DNA from: an uncultured Oscillospiraceae bacterium
Lineage (GTDB): Bacteria > Bacillota > Clostridia > Oscillospirales > Oscillospiraceae
Direction: 5' to 3'
DNA: 39,057 nt
Assembly: GCA_947588955.1 (NCBI GenBank)
Contig: CANPYX010000024.1
Location: 1-39,057 of the forward strand
Shown here: positions 15,064 to 22,473 of the stretch, piece by piece
Layout of the letters: every line of letters starts with the position of its first letter
Numbering within the stretch: position 1 is the stretch's first letter
Made by a program: the position numbers and the translations under genes
Notes under the pieces: model-generated
What the model was told of the DNA's origin: nothing
The model's database searches: none
Seen by the model: the letters and a program-made list of their open reading frames with translations, nothing else

Positions 15064-15873
15064 TTATTTCGCTTTTTGAGAGAGGTAATTGAGCTCCAGG
15101 TGGCGGTCGGGCTCAAGGCGGCCCTCCGACACATCGTCGAACTCCTTTATGAGCTTCATGGCGAGGGGTACGGCGAGCTTGTAAAGCTCCATAAGGCGCC
15201 TGCTGCTCTCCCGGCACACGGGATTTGGCTCCAGGCTCATGACGAGGCCCGACAGGTCCTTATAATACCTCCCGGTGGCGCGAAGCGCCGTCAAAAGCAC
15301 CTTTCTGGCGCGCATATCCGGCGCCAAAAGGGTGTGGAGGCAGACTGGCATGGTCCTGAGGCTCCGCTCCACGTCATGAAGGGAGATGCCGGGGTAAAAG
15401 GCGGCTATGACGGCGCAATTTCTGCGGGAGGCGACGATGTGGGCGGCGGTGTCATGGCGCAGAGGGTCGAGGCCGTCGGTGACCTCAAGCATACGGTCAA
15501 ACTCCATCTCAATCTCGTTGTGGCTCACTCCCCGCTCCTTGGCAAAGCGGTTGACGTAGCCGTGGCACATGCAGTCCAGGGCGAAGTGGCACAGGCAGCC
15601 GTAAACATACGCCTTGTACATTGGGTTGTCCCTGTGCTCCCGCAGTACCTCCGCGGCGTGGGTGAACACCTGCGCGCCGGTGAGGTCGTGGGTGGCGTGA
15701 CCCAGCTTTGTCACCCGGTCGGGGATCACGGGGGAGTGGTAAAAGAATATGTCGGGTCCGTGAAGTCCTATGTCAAAAAGCTCCCTGAATGGAGAGATGA
15801 CACCCAGCATATCTCCCGGCAGGGCTCCGAAAACCTGCCTGCCGAGTCTAAAGTGGGCGTAAGCGCAGGGCAT
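15064..15873 (-). CDS. Zinc-dependent phospholipase C-like protein
   Basis: This 269-residue protein belongs to the zinc-dependent phospholipase C/S1-P1 nuclease-like fold common in Clostridia. His and Asp residues typical of the trinuclear metal site are visible in AYAHFRLG (N-terminus), DIGLHGPDIFFYHSP (about 37-51), GCLCHFALDCMCHGYVN (about 97-113) and VSHNEIEMEFDR (about 122-133). No signal peptide is visible, unlike secreted alpha-toxins, so it is likely a cytoplasmic housekeeping member of unknown substrate. I start at the ATG at 15873: AAAGGAGG lies seven bases upstream, and the longer GTG start at 15891 would place that site inside the gene. It is monocistronic, with its own promoter and terminator. 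Confidence 0.85.
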   Translation of the reverse strand: MPCAYAHFRLGRQVFGALPGDMLGVISPFRELFDIGLHGPDIFFYHSPVIPDRVTKLGHATHDLTGAQVFTHAAEVLREHRDNPMYKAYVYGCLCHFALDCMCHGYVNRFAKERGVSHNEIEMEFDRMLEVTDGLDPLRHDTAAHIVASRRNCAVIAAFYPGISLHDVERSLRTMPVCLHTLLAPDMRARKVLLTALRATGRYYKDLSGLVMSLEPNPVCRESSRRLMELYKLAVPLAMKLIKEFDDVSEGRLEPDRHLELNYLSQKAK

Positions 15874-15903
15874 ACAGCCGCCTCCTTTCACGTTTTTACC
15901 GCG

Positions 15904-15932
15904 AATTTACGGGTATTTTGAGGATTTGTCAA
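15904..15932 (-). promoter_or_regulatory. Promoter of the phospholipase C-like gene
   Basis: On the minus strand TTGACA (15927-15932) and TAAATT (15904-15909) are separated by 17 bp, 30 bp upstream of the start codon. Confidence 0.7.
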
Positions 15933-15966
15933 GCCGGTTTACAAAAATCAGGCTTACGCCGGCGCG

Positions 15967-16848
15967 TCACTTCATAAGAAGGCTCACGGCGCCGGGGATA
16001 ACGCGGATGTCCGCCTCGCCCGGCCAGTCGGCGCGCTCGCCGTCCAGGGTCCAGGGCTGGCTGTCGGCGGAGGTTATCTTCACCGAGGGCACGGAGACGA
16101 AGGTCATGCCCTCGGCGTTGAGCTCGGCGGTGCGGAGGGCGTGGATATAGCCGTGGAGCTGTATGGGGGTCTTCTCCCTCTCCACCAGCAAAAGCTCAAA
16201 GAGCCCGTCGCTGAGGCTGACCCTGTCGCCGCTCAAATCCACCACGCCGCCCAGCTTTTTGGAGTTGCTCACCACGCACGCCAGGTACTCGCCCTCGTAG
16301 GTCTTATCCCCCGCCTCCACCTTCAGCGGTATGGGGTGGACGGTGGGGACCTCGCGTATTCCCTCCAGGACGTACGCCAAAAAGCCCAGGGTGTTCTTCA
16401 TGTCCTGGGGAGTCTCGTAGCAGGTGCGGGAGAATATACCCAAAAGACCCACGTCCATGAATATGCGCCCGTTGAAGCTTCCCACGTCCACGGGGTGGGG
16501 CGTGCCCTCAAGTATGCCGTCAATGGCGGCGTTTATGTCCGAGGGGATGCCCAGGGAGCCCGCGAAGTCGTTGGTGGAGCCCAGGGGGATATAGCCGATG
16601 GGAGTTTTCAGCTTTGCCGCTATGACGCCGCTTATAACCTCGTTGAGGGTGCCGTCGCCGCCGGTGCAGACGAGCAGGTCGTAATCACCCGCGCCGGTGG
16701 CGAGCTCAGTGGCATGTCCCCGGTGGGCCGTCAGCGCCACGGTGGGGGTGTAGCCCGCCGAGGTGAGGCGGTCAACGACGGTGAAAAGCTCCGTCTGTAT
16801 CCTCTGCTTCCCGGACTTTGGGTTGGCTATCAAAAGGGCTTTTTTCAT
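15967..16848 (-). CDS. Diacylglycerol kinase family lipid kinase (YegS/DgkB type)
   Basis: This 293-residue cytoplasmic or membrane-associated kinase phosphorylates diacylglycerol or a related lipid. The family signatures are ALLIANPKSGKQRI (residues 3-16), the nucleotide-binding loop CTGGDGTLNEVISG (about 61-74) and PLGSTNDFAGSLGIP (about 87-101). The C-terminal beta-sandwich contains LSGDRVSLSDGLFELLLV. The length is normal. GGAGA precedes the ATG at 16848, which overlaps the stop of the upstream acetyltransferase gene as ATGA, so the two are coupled. The exact lipid cannot be told from the sequence; the family includes diacylglycerol, sphingoid and phosphatidylglycerol kinases. Confidence 0.93.
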   Translation of the reverse strand: MKKALLIANPKSGKQRIQTELFTVVDRLTSAGYTPTVALTAHRGHATELATGAGDYDLLVCTGGDGTLNEVISGVIAAKLKTPIGYIPLGSTNDFAGSLGIPSDINAAIDGILEGTPHPVDVGSFNGRIFMDVGLLGIFSRTCYETPQDMKNTLGFLAYVLEGIREVPTVHPIPLKVEAGDKTYEGEYLACVVSNSKKLGGVVDLSGDRVSLSDGLFELLLVEREKTPIQLHGYIHALRTAELNAEGMTFVSVPSVKITSADSQPWTLDGERADWPGEADIRVIPGAVSLLMK

Positions 16849-17312
16849 AATATCGTCTCCATTCCAAGCTTATACGGCTTCATTCCCATTTTTTCGTAGA
16901 ACGCCACGGCGCCGGGGTTGCAGGTCCAGGCGTTGAGGGTCACGTTGTAGCAGCCTATGGAGCGGGCGTAATCCAGGACGTAATTGTATATAGCCCTGCC
17001 CACACCGGAGCCGCGGGAGCCCTCAAGGACGCATATGTCGTCGATGTACAATGTCTTTATGGGGGTCATCACGTTCTCCCCCGCGTGGTCCTCCAGGACG
17101 CAGAAGGCGTAGCCGACGACGCCCTCGCCGCTGTCGTATACAAATATGGGGCGGGCGCTGTCCTTCATTATCCGGCGAAGCTCGCCGTCATAATATTTCC
17201 TGCCGCCGTTTTTGAAAAGGTCGGGTCTTCCCCGGTGGTGGACCAGCTCCACCTGCTCCAAAAGCCGTCCGATGGCGGGAAGGTCCCGCTCCTCGGCTCT
17301 GCGAATCTCCAT
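16845..17312 (-). CDS. GNAT family N-acetyltransferase
   Basis: This 155-residue protein transfers an acetyl group from acetyl-CoA to an unidentified amine. The GNAT fold is shown by EIRRAEERDLPAIGRLL at the start (beta1-alpha1), TLYIDDICVLEGSRGSGVGR (about 88-107) with the CoA pyrophosphate loop R-G-S-G-V-G-R, and WTCNPGAVAFYEKMGMKPYK near the end. GGAGG lies before the ATG at 17312 and a good promoter lies 61 bp further upstream. The gene overlaps the lipid kinase gene by 4 bp, forming a two-gene operon. A link between the acetyltransferase and lipid metabolism is possible but not shown. Confidence 0.92.
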   Translation of the reverse strand: MEIRRAEERDLPAIGRLLEQVELVHHRGRPDLFKNGGRKYYDGELRRIMKDSARPIFVYDSGEGVVGYAFCVLEDHAGENVMTPIKTLYIDDICVLEGSRGSGVGRAIYNYVLDYARSIGCYNVTLNAWTCNPGAVAFYEKMGMKPYKLGMETIL

Positions 17313-17372
17313 CTCGCGCCTCCGAAATTATGTGCTGAAAATTTAAGGGCCGAAATTATGACCCCGGCAGGT

Positions 17373-17401
17373 ATTATAGCACCTTCTCAGGCAAATGGCA
17401 A
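17373..17401 (-). promoter_or_regulatory. Promoter of the acetyltransferase-lipid kinase operon
   Basis: On the minus strand TTGCCA (17396-17401) and TATAAT (17373-17378) are separated by 17 bp, with TG at the extended -10 region (GGTGCTATAAT). Confidence 0.75.
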
Positions 17402-17433
17402 CAATTTAACGTACACAAGTTGTTGGAGACAGT

Positions 17434-17463
17434 GCCGCCCCGAGGCGGATGCCTCGGGGCGGC
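17434..17463 (-). terminator. GC-rich hairpin after the BlaR1-like gene
   Basis: A 13-bp perfect stem (GCCGCCCCGAGGC/GCCTCGGGGCGGC) closes a 4-base loop 22 bp beyond the stop. No T run follows on the minus strand, so termination may be partial. It also separates this operon from the promoter at 17373-17401. Confidence 0.6.
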
Positions 17464-17485
17464 GGGTTTCCGGGGGTAAAATTGG

Positions 17486-18718
17486 TTACTTGGCCTCGTA
17501 GTTGATGACGATGGTGCCGGGATCAATTTCCTGGAAATTGCCTTCGTCCAGGTCGACGAAGCCGACGCTGACCTTCAGGTCGCCGCCGCTGATGATGTCG
17601 GCGATGCAGCCATTATTGATCTCGTATGTCACGGTTTCGACCTGCTCGCCGGTGACGGTGTCGTACCAGACGGCGCCGGTCTTGCCGTCAACTGTGGCGA
17701 CCTTGACGTCGGCTATCTCGCCGGTAATGACCGCCTCGGTGTCGGTGCAGTCGATGACCTTGACCTCAACCGGCTCGGAGCCGGCGGCAAGCGCCGTGGT
17801 AGCGACGCATCCCACCGCGAGGATCAGGGCAAGCAAGAGCCCGAATATCACGTGGGACCTCTTTTTTGATTCCATCATTGTTTCAATTCTCCTTTCAAGC
17901 TTTTCACGGCAGGAGGCGAAGGATACAAATGCCCCCTCCCGCCGCGTCGCGGGAGCGCAGTCGATGAGAAGATACCCGTACTCGCGCCGCCCGTCCCTGT
18001 CAAGCCCGCTGACTACCCGCTCGTCGCAGGACGTCTCCATGAGCGCGGACATATCCCGGCACATGAGGTACGCCGCCGGATTGAACCAGTGTACGGAGCG
18101 TATGACGCCGAACGCCAGCTTCCTCCAAAGGTCCAGCCGCCGGAAGTGGATAAGCTCGTGGGTGATGATGAGCCTCAGCTCGCCCTGGGAGAGCTCACGC
18201 TCGGGCAGGAGTATCACCGGCGTGAAAAATCCCACCAGCATGGGGCTGAGGACCACCGGCGAGACGTAGATACGCGCCCTTTGGCGCACGCCCGCCATAT
18301 TCGCGGCGTCCTCCGCCGCCATACGCTCCCGCTCCCCGGCCTCTTTGGCGCCGGTCATCAGGAGCCTCCGGCAGCGCATCGCCTTGACGATATCCGTCAA
18401 CGTGAGGACCGCCGCCACCGCAAGCCACACCGCCGCCGCAAGGTCGATATACCGCCCGTATACCGCCGCGGGGACAGCCGGACGGGGCGCGGATAGCGCG
18501 CCCGAGGGGATAAGTACCACGACCCGCGGTCTTCCCGGCAGAGCGAACCACAGCCTGTGAATCGGCAGTAAATAGAGCGCCGCAACAAGTGCCGTGGCGG
18601 TATAGCGCCATCGCTGGGTGAGCCTGTCCCCTCCCAGGTGTGAGAGGAGCTTTAAAAGCAGATATGCCGCGCCTCCCGCCAGACTCATGGAGAGGACGGA
18701 AAGAAACAGCTCCCTCAT
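17486..18718 (-). CDS. BlaR1/MecR1-like M56 membrane metallopeptidase, non-beta-lactam sensor
   Basis: This is a signal-transducing membrane protease of the M56 family, expected to control the BlaI-like repressor encoded just upstream. The 410-residue protein has N-terminal transmembrane segments (about 1-18, 35-57 and 93-113) and a cytoplasmic zinc protease domain with HELIH (His187-His191) and a downstream ALMETSCDERVVSG Glu/Asp ligand region. A fourth membrane segment follows near 288-308. The extracytoplasmic tail is only about 100 residues, mostly beta-like (VEVKVIDCTDTEAVITGEI), and lacks the SxxK/SxN/KTG penicillin-binding sensor of BlaR1. The signal is therefore probably not a beta-lactam. 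I start at the ATG at 18718: AAGGAG lies seven bases upstream and spans the repressor's stop codon. Confidence 0.88.
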   Translation of the reverse strand: MRELFLSVLSMSLAGGAAYLLLKLLSHLGGDRLTQRWRYTATALVAALYLLPIHRLWFALPGRPRVVVLIPSGALSAPRPAVPAAVYGRYIDLAAAVWLAVAAVLTLTDIVKAMRCRRLLMTGAKEAGERERMAAEDAANMAGVRQRARIYVSPVVLSPMLVGFFTPVILLPERELSQGELRLIITHELIHFRRLDLWRKLAFGVIRSVHWFNPAAYLMCRDMSALMETSCDERVVSGLDRDGRREYGYLLIDCAPATRREGAFVSFASCREKLERRIETMMESKKRSHVIFGLLLALILAVGCVATTALAAGSEPVEVKVIDCTDTEAVITGEIADVKVATVDGKTGAVWYDTVTGEQVETVTYEINNGCIADIISGGDLKVSVGFVDLDEGNFQEIDPGTIVINYEAK

Positions 18719-18722
18719 GTCC

Positions 18723-19103
18723 TCACTCCTTCCTGTCAAGCCACGCCCTCAGCTCACGGCGGTCCTCGTCGGACAGGGGCGTGTCGCCGCACAGCGCCGC
18801 GAAGAACCTGGCGACGGAGCCCTGGTACATTGTGTCCAGCAGCTCCCGCGCCATGTCGCCGGAGTATTCCGCCCGTGTCCTGGCGGGGCGGTAATAGGGC
18901 ACCCTGCCGCTCCGCTCCGAGACGACGAGCCCCTTTTGGGCAAGGCGGGAGAGGAACGTGGCGAGGGTCGGCGCCTTCCATACCTTTTTCCGGTGCTCGG
19001 CAAAGTAGTCAATGAGCTCCGAGGCAGACATGGGCGTTTCGGAGTCCCAGAGGACCTCCATGATCTCCGCTTCCGTCTCGGACATTTTTTTGGATCGATC
19101 CAT
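18723..19103 (-). CDS. BlaI/MecI/CopY family transcriptional repressor
   Basis: This 126-residue winged-helix repressor (SETEAEIMEVLWDSETPMSA, then WKAPTLATFLSRLAQKGLVV and a wing at RSGRVPYYRPA) should bind TACA/TGTA dyads as a dimer and be inactivated by proteolysis through the adjacent M56 protease. The C-terminal part is the family's dimerisation and protease-sensitive region. I start at the ATG at 19103, with CAGGAGG upstream. A longer frame to 19175 would run through the promoter and operator. Two operators overlap the promoter, so the operon is autorepressed. There is no resistance gene beside it, so its target beyond its own operon is not visible. Confidence 0.9.
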   Translation of the reverse strand: MDRSKKMSETEAEIMEVLWDSETPMSASELIDYFAEHRKKVWKAPTLATFLSRLAQKGLVVSERSGRVPYYRPARTRAEYSGDMARELLDTMYQGSVARFFAALCGDTPLSDEDRRELRAWLDRKE

Positions 19104-19146
19104 ATTTTTATCCTCCTGTCCCAGTGCGTCCACTGTGGATATTGCA

Positions 19147-19198
19147 ATATTACTACATGAGTGTAGAAATGTCAAGAGGTATTTTTACATTTGTGTAG
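19147..19198 (-). promoter_or_regulatory. Promoter with two BlaI-type operators
   Basis: On the minus strand TTGACA (19170-19175) and TAATAT (19147-19152) are 17 bp apart. The spacer holds the dyad CTACA-N4-TGTAG (19153-19166). A second dyad, TTACA-N4-TGTAG, lies at 19185-19198. The centres are 32 bp apart, about three helical turns. TACA/TGTA dyads are the known BlaI/MecI/CopY target. Confidence 0.85.
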
Positions 19199-19215
19199 AA
19201 ATATTTTTATACTAA

Positions 19216-19339
19216 TCCCTATTTAAAAGCTCCAACCGAGCGGCGAGGATTTTTTGGTCCAGACAAGGAAGGCGGCGCAGGTGAGCTGTGCCGCCATTAA
19301 AGTGCCACGATTATTCGGAAAGGAACCTTTCGCTCGAAG
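19216..19339. other. Intergenic segment with one hairpin, no gene seen
   Basis: The only structure is GGCGGCGCA paired with TGTGCCGCC (19272-19297, one G-U pair, 7-base loop). It lies downstream of the cytidylate-kinase-like gene on the minus strand and could be its terminator, but it lacks a T run. The flanks look like a dispersed intergenic repeat, which needs a genome search to test. Confidence 0.35.
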
Positions 19340-19963
19340 CTATTCCATTCTTCCTGCCATTTTCAGGTATTGGAGGATGAGGTCTACCGCGCCCTCGGCG
19401 CCTATTTTGGTGACGTTTATGGACAGGTCGTGTGACATGGCCTCGCCCCAGTTTTCGCCGGTGAAGTTCTTGTAGTAGTTGGAGCGGCTGCGGTCCAGCT
19501 TTTTGAGCTGCTGTTCCGCCGCCCTGTCGTCCAGCTTGTACTCCGCCTTGCACTGCTCCAGCCTGTCCTGCGCCTCGGCGTAGAGGAACACTCTCACGCA
19601 GTCCGGGTCGTCCCTGAGGAGGTAGTCGGAGCACCTGCCGATTATGACGGCGCTGCCCTTTTTGGCTATCTCCTGAATGACGTTGGCCTGGGCGGAGAAG
19701 GCGGTGTAGCTCATGGGCACGTCGTAGCTGCGGTGGAAGCCGTGCATATTGTAGGAGCTTGCCGCCAGATTGAAGAGGAAGGAGCCGGTGACGTTCTCCT
19801 CAAGCTTGCCTATGTAATCCGGGGAGAGGCCGCTCTTTTCACTGGCCAGGTCTATGATCTTCCTGTCAAACATGGGTATTCCCAGCTTCGCCGCCAGCCG
19901 GCTGCCCACAACGGTGCCGTGGGCGCCGTAGGCGCGGCTTATGGCAATGATGGTCTTCTTCAT
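19340..19963 (-). CDS. Cytidylate kinase-like family protein
   Basis: This 207-residue P-loop protein belongs to the cytidylate kinase-like group widespread in Clostridia. The N-terminus KKTIIAISRAYGAHGTVVGSRLA carries a Walker-A-like loop (SRAYGAHGTVVG, about residues 9-20) in which a Lys or Arg is not in the usual GxxGxGKS position, so nucleotide handling may differ from true CMP kinase. FDRKIIDLASEKSGLS, then SAVIIGRCSDYLLRDDPDCVRVFLYA (core strand and NMP-kinase-like Arg), match the family. The real CMP kinase gene is usually elsewhere. GGTGAG precedes the ATG. It has its own promoter at 20030-20058. Its substrate is unknown. Confidence 0.87.
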   Translation of the reverse strand: MKKTIIAISRAYGAHGTVVGSRLAAKLGIPMFDRKIIDLASEKSGLSPDYIGKLEENVTGSFLFNLAASSYNMHGFHRSYDVPMSYTAFSAQANVIQEIAKKGSAVIIGRCSDYLLRDDPDCVRVFLYAEAQDRLEQCKAEYKLDDRAAEQQLKKLDRSRSNYYKNFTGENWGEAMSHDLSINVTKIGAEGAVDLILQYLKMAGRME

Positions 19964-20029
19964 AAATGCTCACCGCCTTTTGGCAAAATAGACAAGATAT
20001 TCGGATATTGCTCCATATATCTTTATATA

Positions 20030-20058
20030 AATATACCACGCATTTCCGTTTTTTGCAA
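20030..20058 (-). promoter_or_regulatory. Promoter of the cytidylate-kinase-like gene
   Basis: On the minus strand TTGCAA (20053-20058) and TATATT (20030-20035) are separated by 17 bp, 66 bp upstream of the start codon. Confidence 0.65.
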
Positions 20059-20105
20059 CCTGTATGAGGGAAAAAATTCATTTTATTTTCGTTGGCGTTT
20101 TGGCT

Positions 20106-20134
20106 TTGACTTTTTCCGCCGGCGGTGGTAAAAT
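20106..20134 (+). promoter_or_regulatory. Promoter of the DUF1015 gene
   Basis: TTGACT (20106-20111) and TAAAAT (20129-20134) are separated by 17 bp, with TGG before the -10. The spacer contains the palindrome CCGCCGGCGG (20116-20125). Confidence 0.75.
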
Positions 20135-20171
20135 AGTAAAACTTATTTACCTACCCGAAAGGAAGATCAAA

Positions 20172-21389
20172 ATGTCCCAGCCAGCGTTTAAGACCGCGGA
20201 TATACTTGTTCCCGTCACGGGGGATATGGAGGATTGGAGCGTCATCGCCTGCGACCAGTTCACCTCCGAGAGGGAGTATTGGGACCGTGTGGAGGAGCGC
20301 TGCGCCGACAAGCTCTCCACACTGCACATGATATTGCCGGAGGCGTACCTGGGGTCCGTCTCGCCGCTTGATATGGCGGAGAGCGCCAACGCCGCAATGC
20401 GCGGGTGCCTTGACGCCGGGGTTTTTGAGACGCTGAAGGATTCCTACGTCTATGTGGAGCGGCACGTCAGCGCCGGGGTCCGCAGGGGGCTTGTGGGGGC
20501 GCTGGATTTGGAGGCATACGACTACTCGCCCCACTCCTCCTCCCCTGTCCGCGCAAGCGAGCGGACCGTGGCAGACAGACTGCCGCCCAGGATGAAGATA
20601 CGCGAGAACGCCCCGCTGGAGCTCCCGCACATAATGGTGCTCATCGACGACCCGGAGAAGTGCGTGGTGGAGCCGCTTCGCTCCCGCACACACGCCATGA
20701 GGAGGCTTTACGACTTTGACCTGATGGAAAACGGCGGGCACATCACCGGCTGGCAGGTGTCGGGTGAGGACGCGAAGCGCGTCTCGGAGGCATTCGCCAC
20801 AATGACTCTGCGCCCGGTGCAGATAGTTATCGGCGACGGCAACCACTCCCTTGCCGCGGCAAAGGAGCTGTGGAACAGGACAAAGGCGTCGCTCACGCCT
20901 GAGGAGGCGGAAAACCACCCGGCGCGGTACGCGCTGGTGGAGCTCAACAACGTTTACGATTCAGGCATCGAGTTTGAGCCGATACACCGCGTCGTCTTCG
21001 GCGTGGACCCGGATAAGCTTTTGGAATTCATGCGCCAAAAGCTGGAGATTCCCGACGGGCGGGAGATCGAATACTGCGTCGGCGGCGAGAGGCGGGGGAA
21101 AATGCGCGTGCGCGGCAGGAGCTTCGGCGGCATGATCGAGATGCTCCAGAGCTTCATCGAGGAGTACGTGGCCATGTCCGACGGGGGCGAGGTGGACTAC
21201 ATCCACGACGAGGAGTCGCTTTTGAGGCTCACCTGCCAGCCGGGGACCGTGGGCTTCCTGCTCCCCGGCATGGACAAATCAGAGCTTTTCTCCACCGTCA
21301 TCTCCGACGGAGTGTTCCCAAAAAAGTCCTTCTCCATCGGTCACGCCAGGGACAAGAGGTACTACCTGGAGTGCAGAAAAATCAAATAA
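20172..21389 (+). CDS. DUF1015 family protein
   Basis: This 405-residue protein has the DUF1015 hallmarks: the opening FKTADILVPVTGDMEDWSVIACDQ (in two parts, about residues 5-28), a central core, and the motif IGDGNHSLAAAKELWNRTK (about 219-237) that corresponds to the family's DGHHR-like motif. It is related in fold to ParB/sulfiredoxin-like proteins, some of which are free-serine kinases. Kinase activity is a guess here. I start at the ATG at 20172, with AAAGGAAG six bases upstream and the promoter 38 bp before it. An upstream in-frame start at 20064 would precede the promoter. The gene is monocistronic, with a terminator directly after it. Confidence 0.87.
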   Translation: MSQPAFKTADILVPVTGDMEDWSVIACDQFTSEREYWDRVEERCADKLSTLHMILPEAYLGSVSPLDMAESANAAMRGCLDAGVFETLKDSYVYVERHVSAGVRRGLVGALDLEAYDYSPHSSSPVRASERTVADRLPPRMKIRENAPLELPHIMVLIDDPEKCVVEPLRSRTHAMRRLYDFDLMENGGHITGWQVSGEDAKRVSEAFATMTLRPVQIVIGDGNHSLAAAKELWNRTKASLTPEEAENHPARYALVELNNVYDSGIEFEPIHRVVFGVDPDKLLEFMRQKLEIPDGREIEYCVGGERRGKMRVRGRSFGGMIEMLQSFIEEYVAMSDGGEVDYIHDEESLLRLTCQPGTVGFLLPGMDKSELFSTVISDGVFPKKSFSIGHARDKRYYLECRKIK

Positions 21390-21392
21390 AGT

Positions 21393-21428
21393 ATCCGCTC
21401 ACCGTGAAAAACGGTGGGCGGATTCTTT
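21393..21428 (+). terminator. Terminator of the DUF1015 gene
   Basis: ATCCGCTCACCGT (21393-21405) pairs with ACGGTGGGCGGAT (21411-21423) with one T-G pair, followed by TCTTTT. It begins 3 bp after the stop codon. The gene on the other strand ends 20 bp away, so it may serve both. Confidence 0.85.
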
Positions 21429-21442
21429 TGTCGGGCTGGCGG

Positions 21443-22096
21443 TCAATCCGTCTTGCCGTGCTTTTTGTAGTAGAGGTAGGAGTATATCACCGGGAGGAGG
21501 GCCATGATGATCGAGGCGGCTAAGAGGATGCAGAAGGTCCATTGGGTGGAGGGGATGAAGGCGGCGAGGATAACTATAATCCCGCCGGCCGCCCAGAGCT
21601 TTCCGGCGAATCGGTGGGTGGCGTTCCAGTTGGCCTCGTCCTCCAGCGCCCACATCACCTTTATGCCGACGGTGTAGTTGCGCCTGCATTTGGGGAGGTA
21701 GTTGCCAAGCGCCGTGTACAGGACGCCGCACATTCCCGTGACGACGGAGGCGACATTCAGCTCCGCCCCCAGCGCCGCGGCGTACATAACGGCGCACACA
21801 AGCACGGAGACGAAGGGGCATATCCAGAACACCAGCCACAGGACTTTCCTCGTCTGGTTTTTCACCTTGGGGTCAAGGCTTGTGCAGAGGACGCAGAAAA
21901 GGTGCGCCGCTGCCATGAAGCCGGGGATAGCGAATACGGCGAACGCCTTGCCCGCCCAGCCGTCCAGCTCGCCGGAGACGTTCCAGTGGATGGGCATTTT
22001 CTCCGGCAGTCTGCCCCAGAGTATGAGCCCCGCCAGCATGGGCAGGAGCGTCACCAGGGTGGTCAGGATTATAATACGCTTATTCTCTTTTATCAT
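21443..22096 (-). CDS. sdpI: SdpI/YhfL family membrane protein
   Basis: This 217-residue membrane protein belongs to the SdpI family. In Bacillus, SdpI gives immunity to the SdpC toxin and sequesters the repressor SdpR. The N-terminal DUF1648 region has the hallmark KMPIHWNVSGELDGWAGKAF (about 30-49). The C-terminal half has the SdpI signature YTVGIKVMWALEDEANWNAT, then HRFAGKLW. About six transmembrane segments are visible. Two start codons are possible: ATG at 22102 and ATG at 22096. The second has GGGAGG eight bases upstream and is preferred. It overlaps the end of the ArsR-type repressor gene by 17 bp. No sdpABC toxin gene lies nearby, so this is an orphan immunity or sensor pair. Confidence 0.9.
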   Translation of the reverse strand: MIKENKRIIILTTLVTLLPMLAGLILWGRLPEKMPIHWNVSGELDGWAGKAFAVFAIPGFMAAAHLFCVLCTSLDPKVKNQTRKVLWLVFWICPFVSVLVCAVMYAAALGAELNVASVVTGMCGVLYTALGNYLPKCRRNYTVGIKVMWALEDEANWNATHRFAGKLWAAGGIIVILAAFIPSTQWTFCILLAASIIMALLPVIYSYLYYKKHGKTD

Positions 22097-22364
22097 TTTC
22101 ATTTCCTCCCCTCAGATCGGTTATCCACAGCATTATCTCCTCCAGCACGGAGGCGTTGAGCTCGTAGTAGATGAATTTCCCCTCCCGGCTGTCGCGTATG
22201 AGCCCCGCGTCACGGAGCACCGACAGGTGGCGGGATATGCTGGCGCCGGTGACGGGGAACCTCTCGGCTATCTCCCCCGCCGCCATGCGGCCGGATTTGA
22301 GCATATTGAGTATCTCCCGCCGCGTGGGGTCCGCCAACGCCCGCATGGTATCCTGTAGGCCCAA
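22080..22364 (-). CDS. sdpR: SdpR/ArsR family winged-helix repressor
   Basis: This 94-residue repressor has the SdpR form of the ArsR fold: LQDTMRALADPTRREILNML at the start, then AAGEIAERFPVTGASISRHL (recognition helix) and LRDAGLIRDSREGKFIYYEL (wing). It has no metal-binding Cys pair, so it is not a metal sensor. I chose the TTG start at 22364. It gives the family-typical start (M)GLQDT and has AGAGGGGG nine bases upstream. An in-frame ATG at 22391 lies close to the palindromic operator and has no such site. It is the first gene of the sdpRI pair and should autorepress through the operator at 22395-22425. Confidence 0.88.
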   Translation of the reverse strand: MGLQDTMRALADPTRREILNMLKSGRMAAGEIAERFPVTGASISRHLSVLRDAGLIRDSREGKFIYYELNASVLEEIMLWITDLRGGNENDKRE

Positions 22365-22394
22365 ATGTATCAGCCCCCTCTCATTTAACATTCA

Positions 22395-22454
22395 ACATTT
22401 AACATTTAGCCTAAATGTTAAATGTATTGTAACACCGATCCCCTCGAATGTCAA
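22395..22454 (-). promoter_or_regulatory. sdpRI promoter and 31-bp palindromic operator
   Basis: On the minus strand TTGACA (22449-22454) and TACAAT (22426-22431) are 17 bp apart. Directly downstream lies a perfect 14-bp inverted repeat with a 3-bp spacer (ACATTTAACATTTA at 22395-22408, TAAATGTTAAATGT at 22412-22425), covering the expected transcription start. A further partial CATTTAACATT copy lies at 22382-22392. Confidence 0.88.
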
Positions 22455-22473
22455 GGGGTTTGTGAAAAATATT

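Noticed and set aside
19104-19175. An N-terminal extension of the BlaI-like repressor
   Set aside because: It would be translated from the promoter and operator; the ATG at 19103 has a strong ribosome-binding site.
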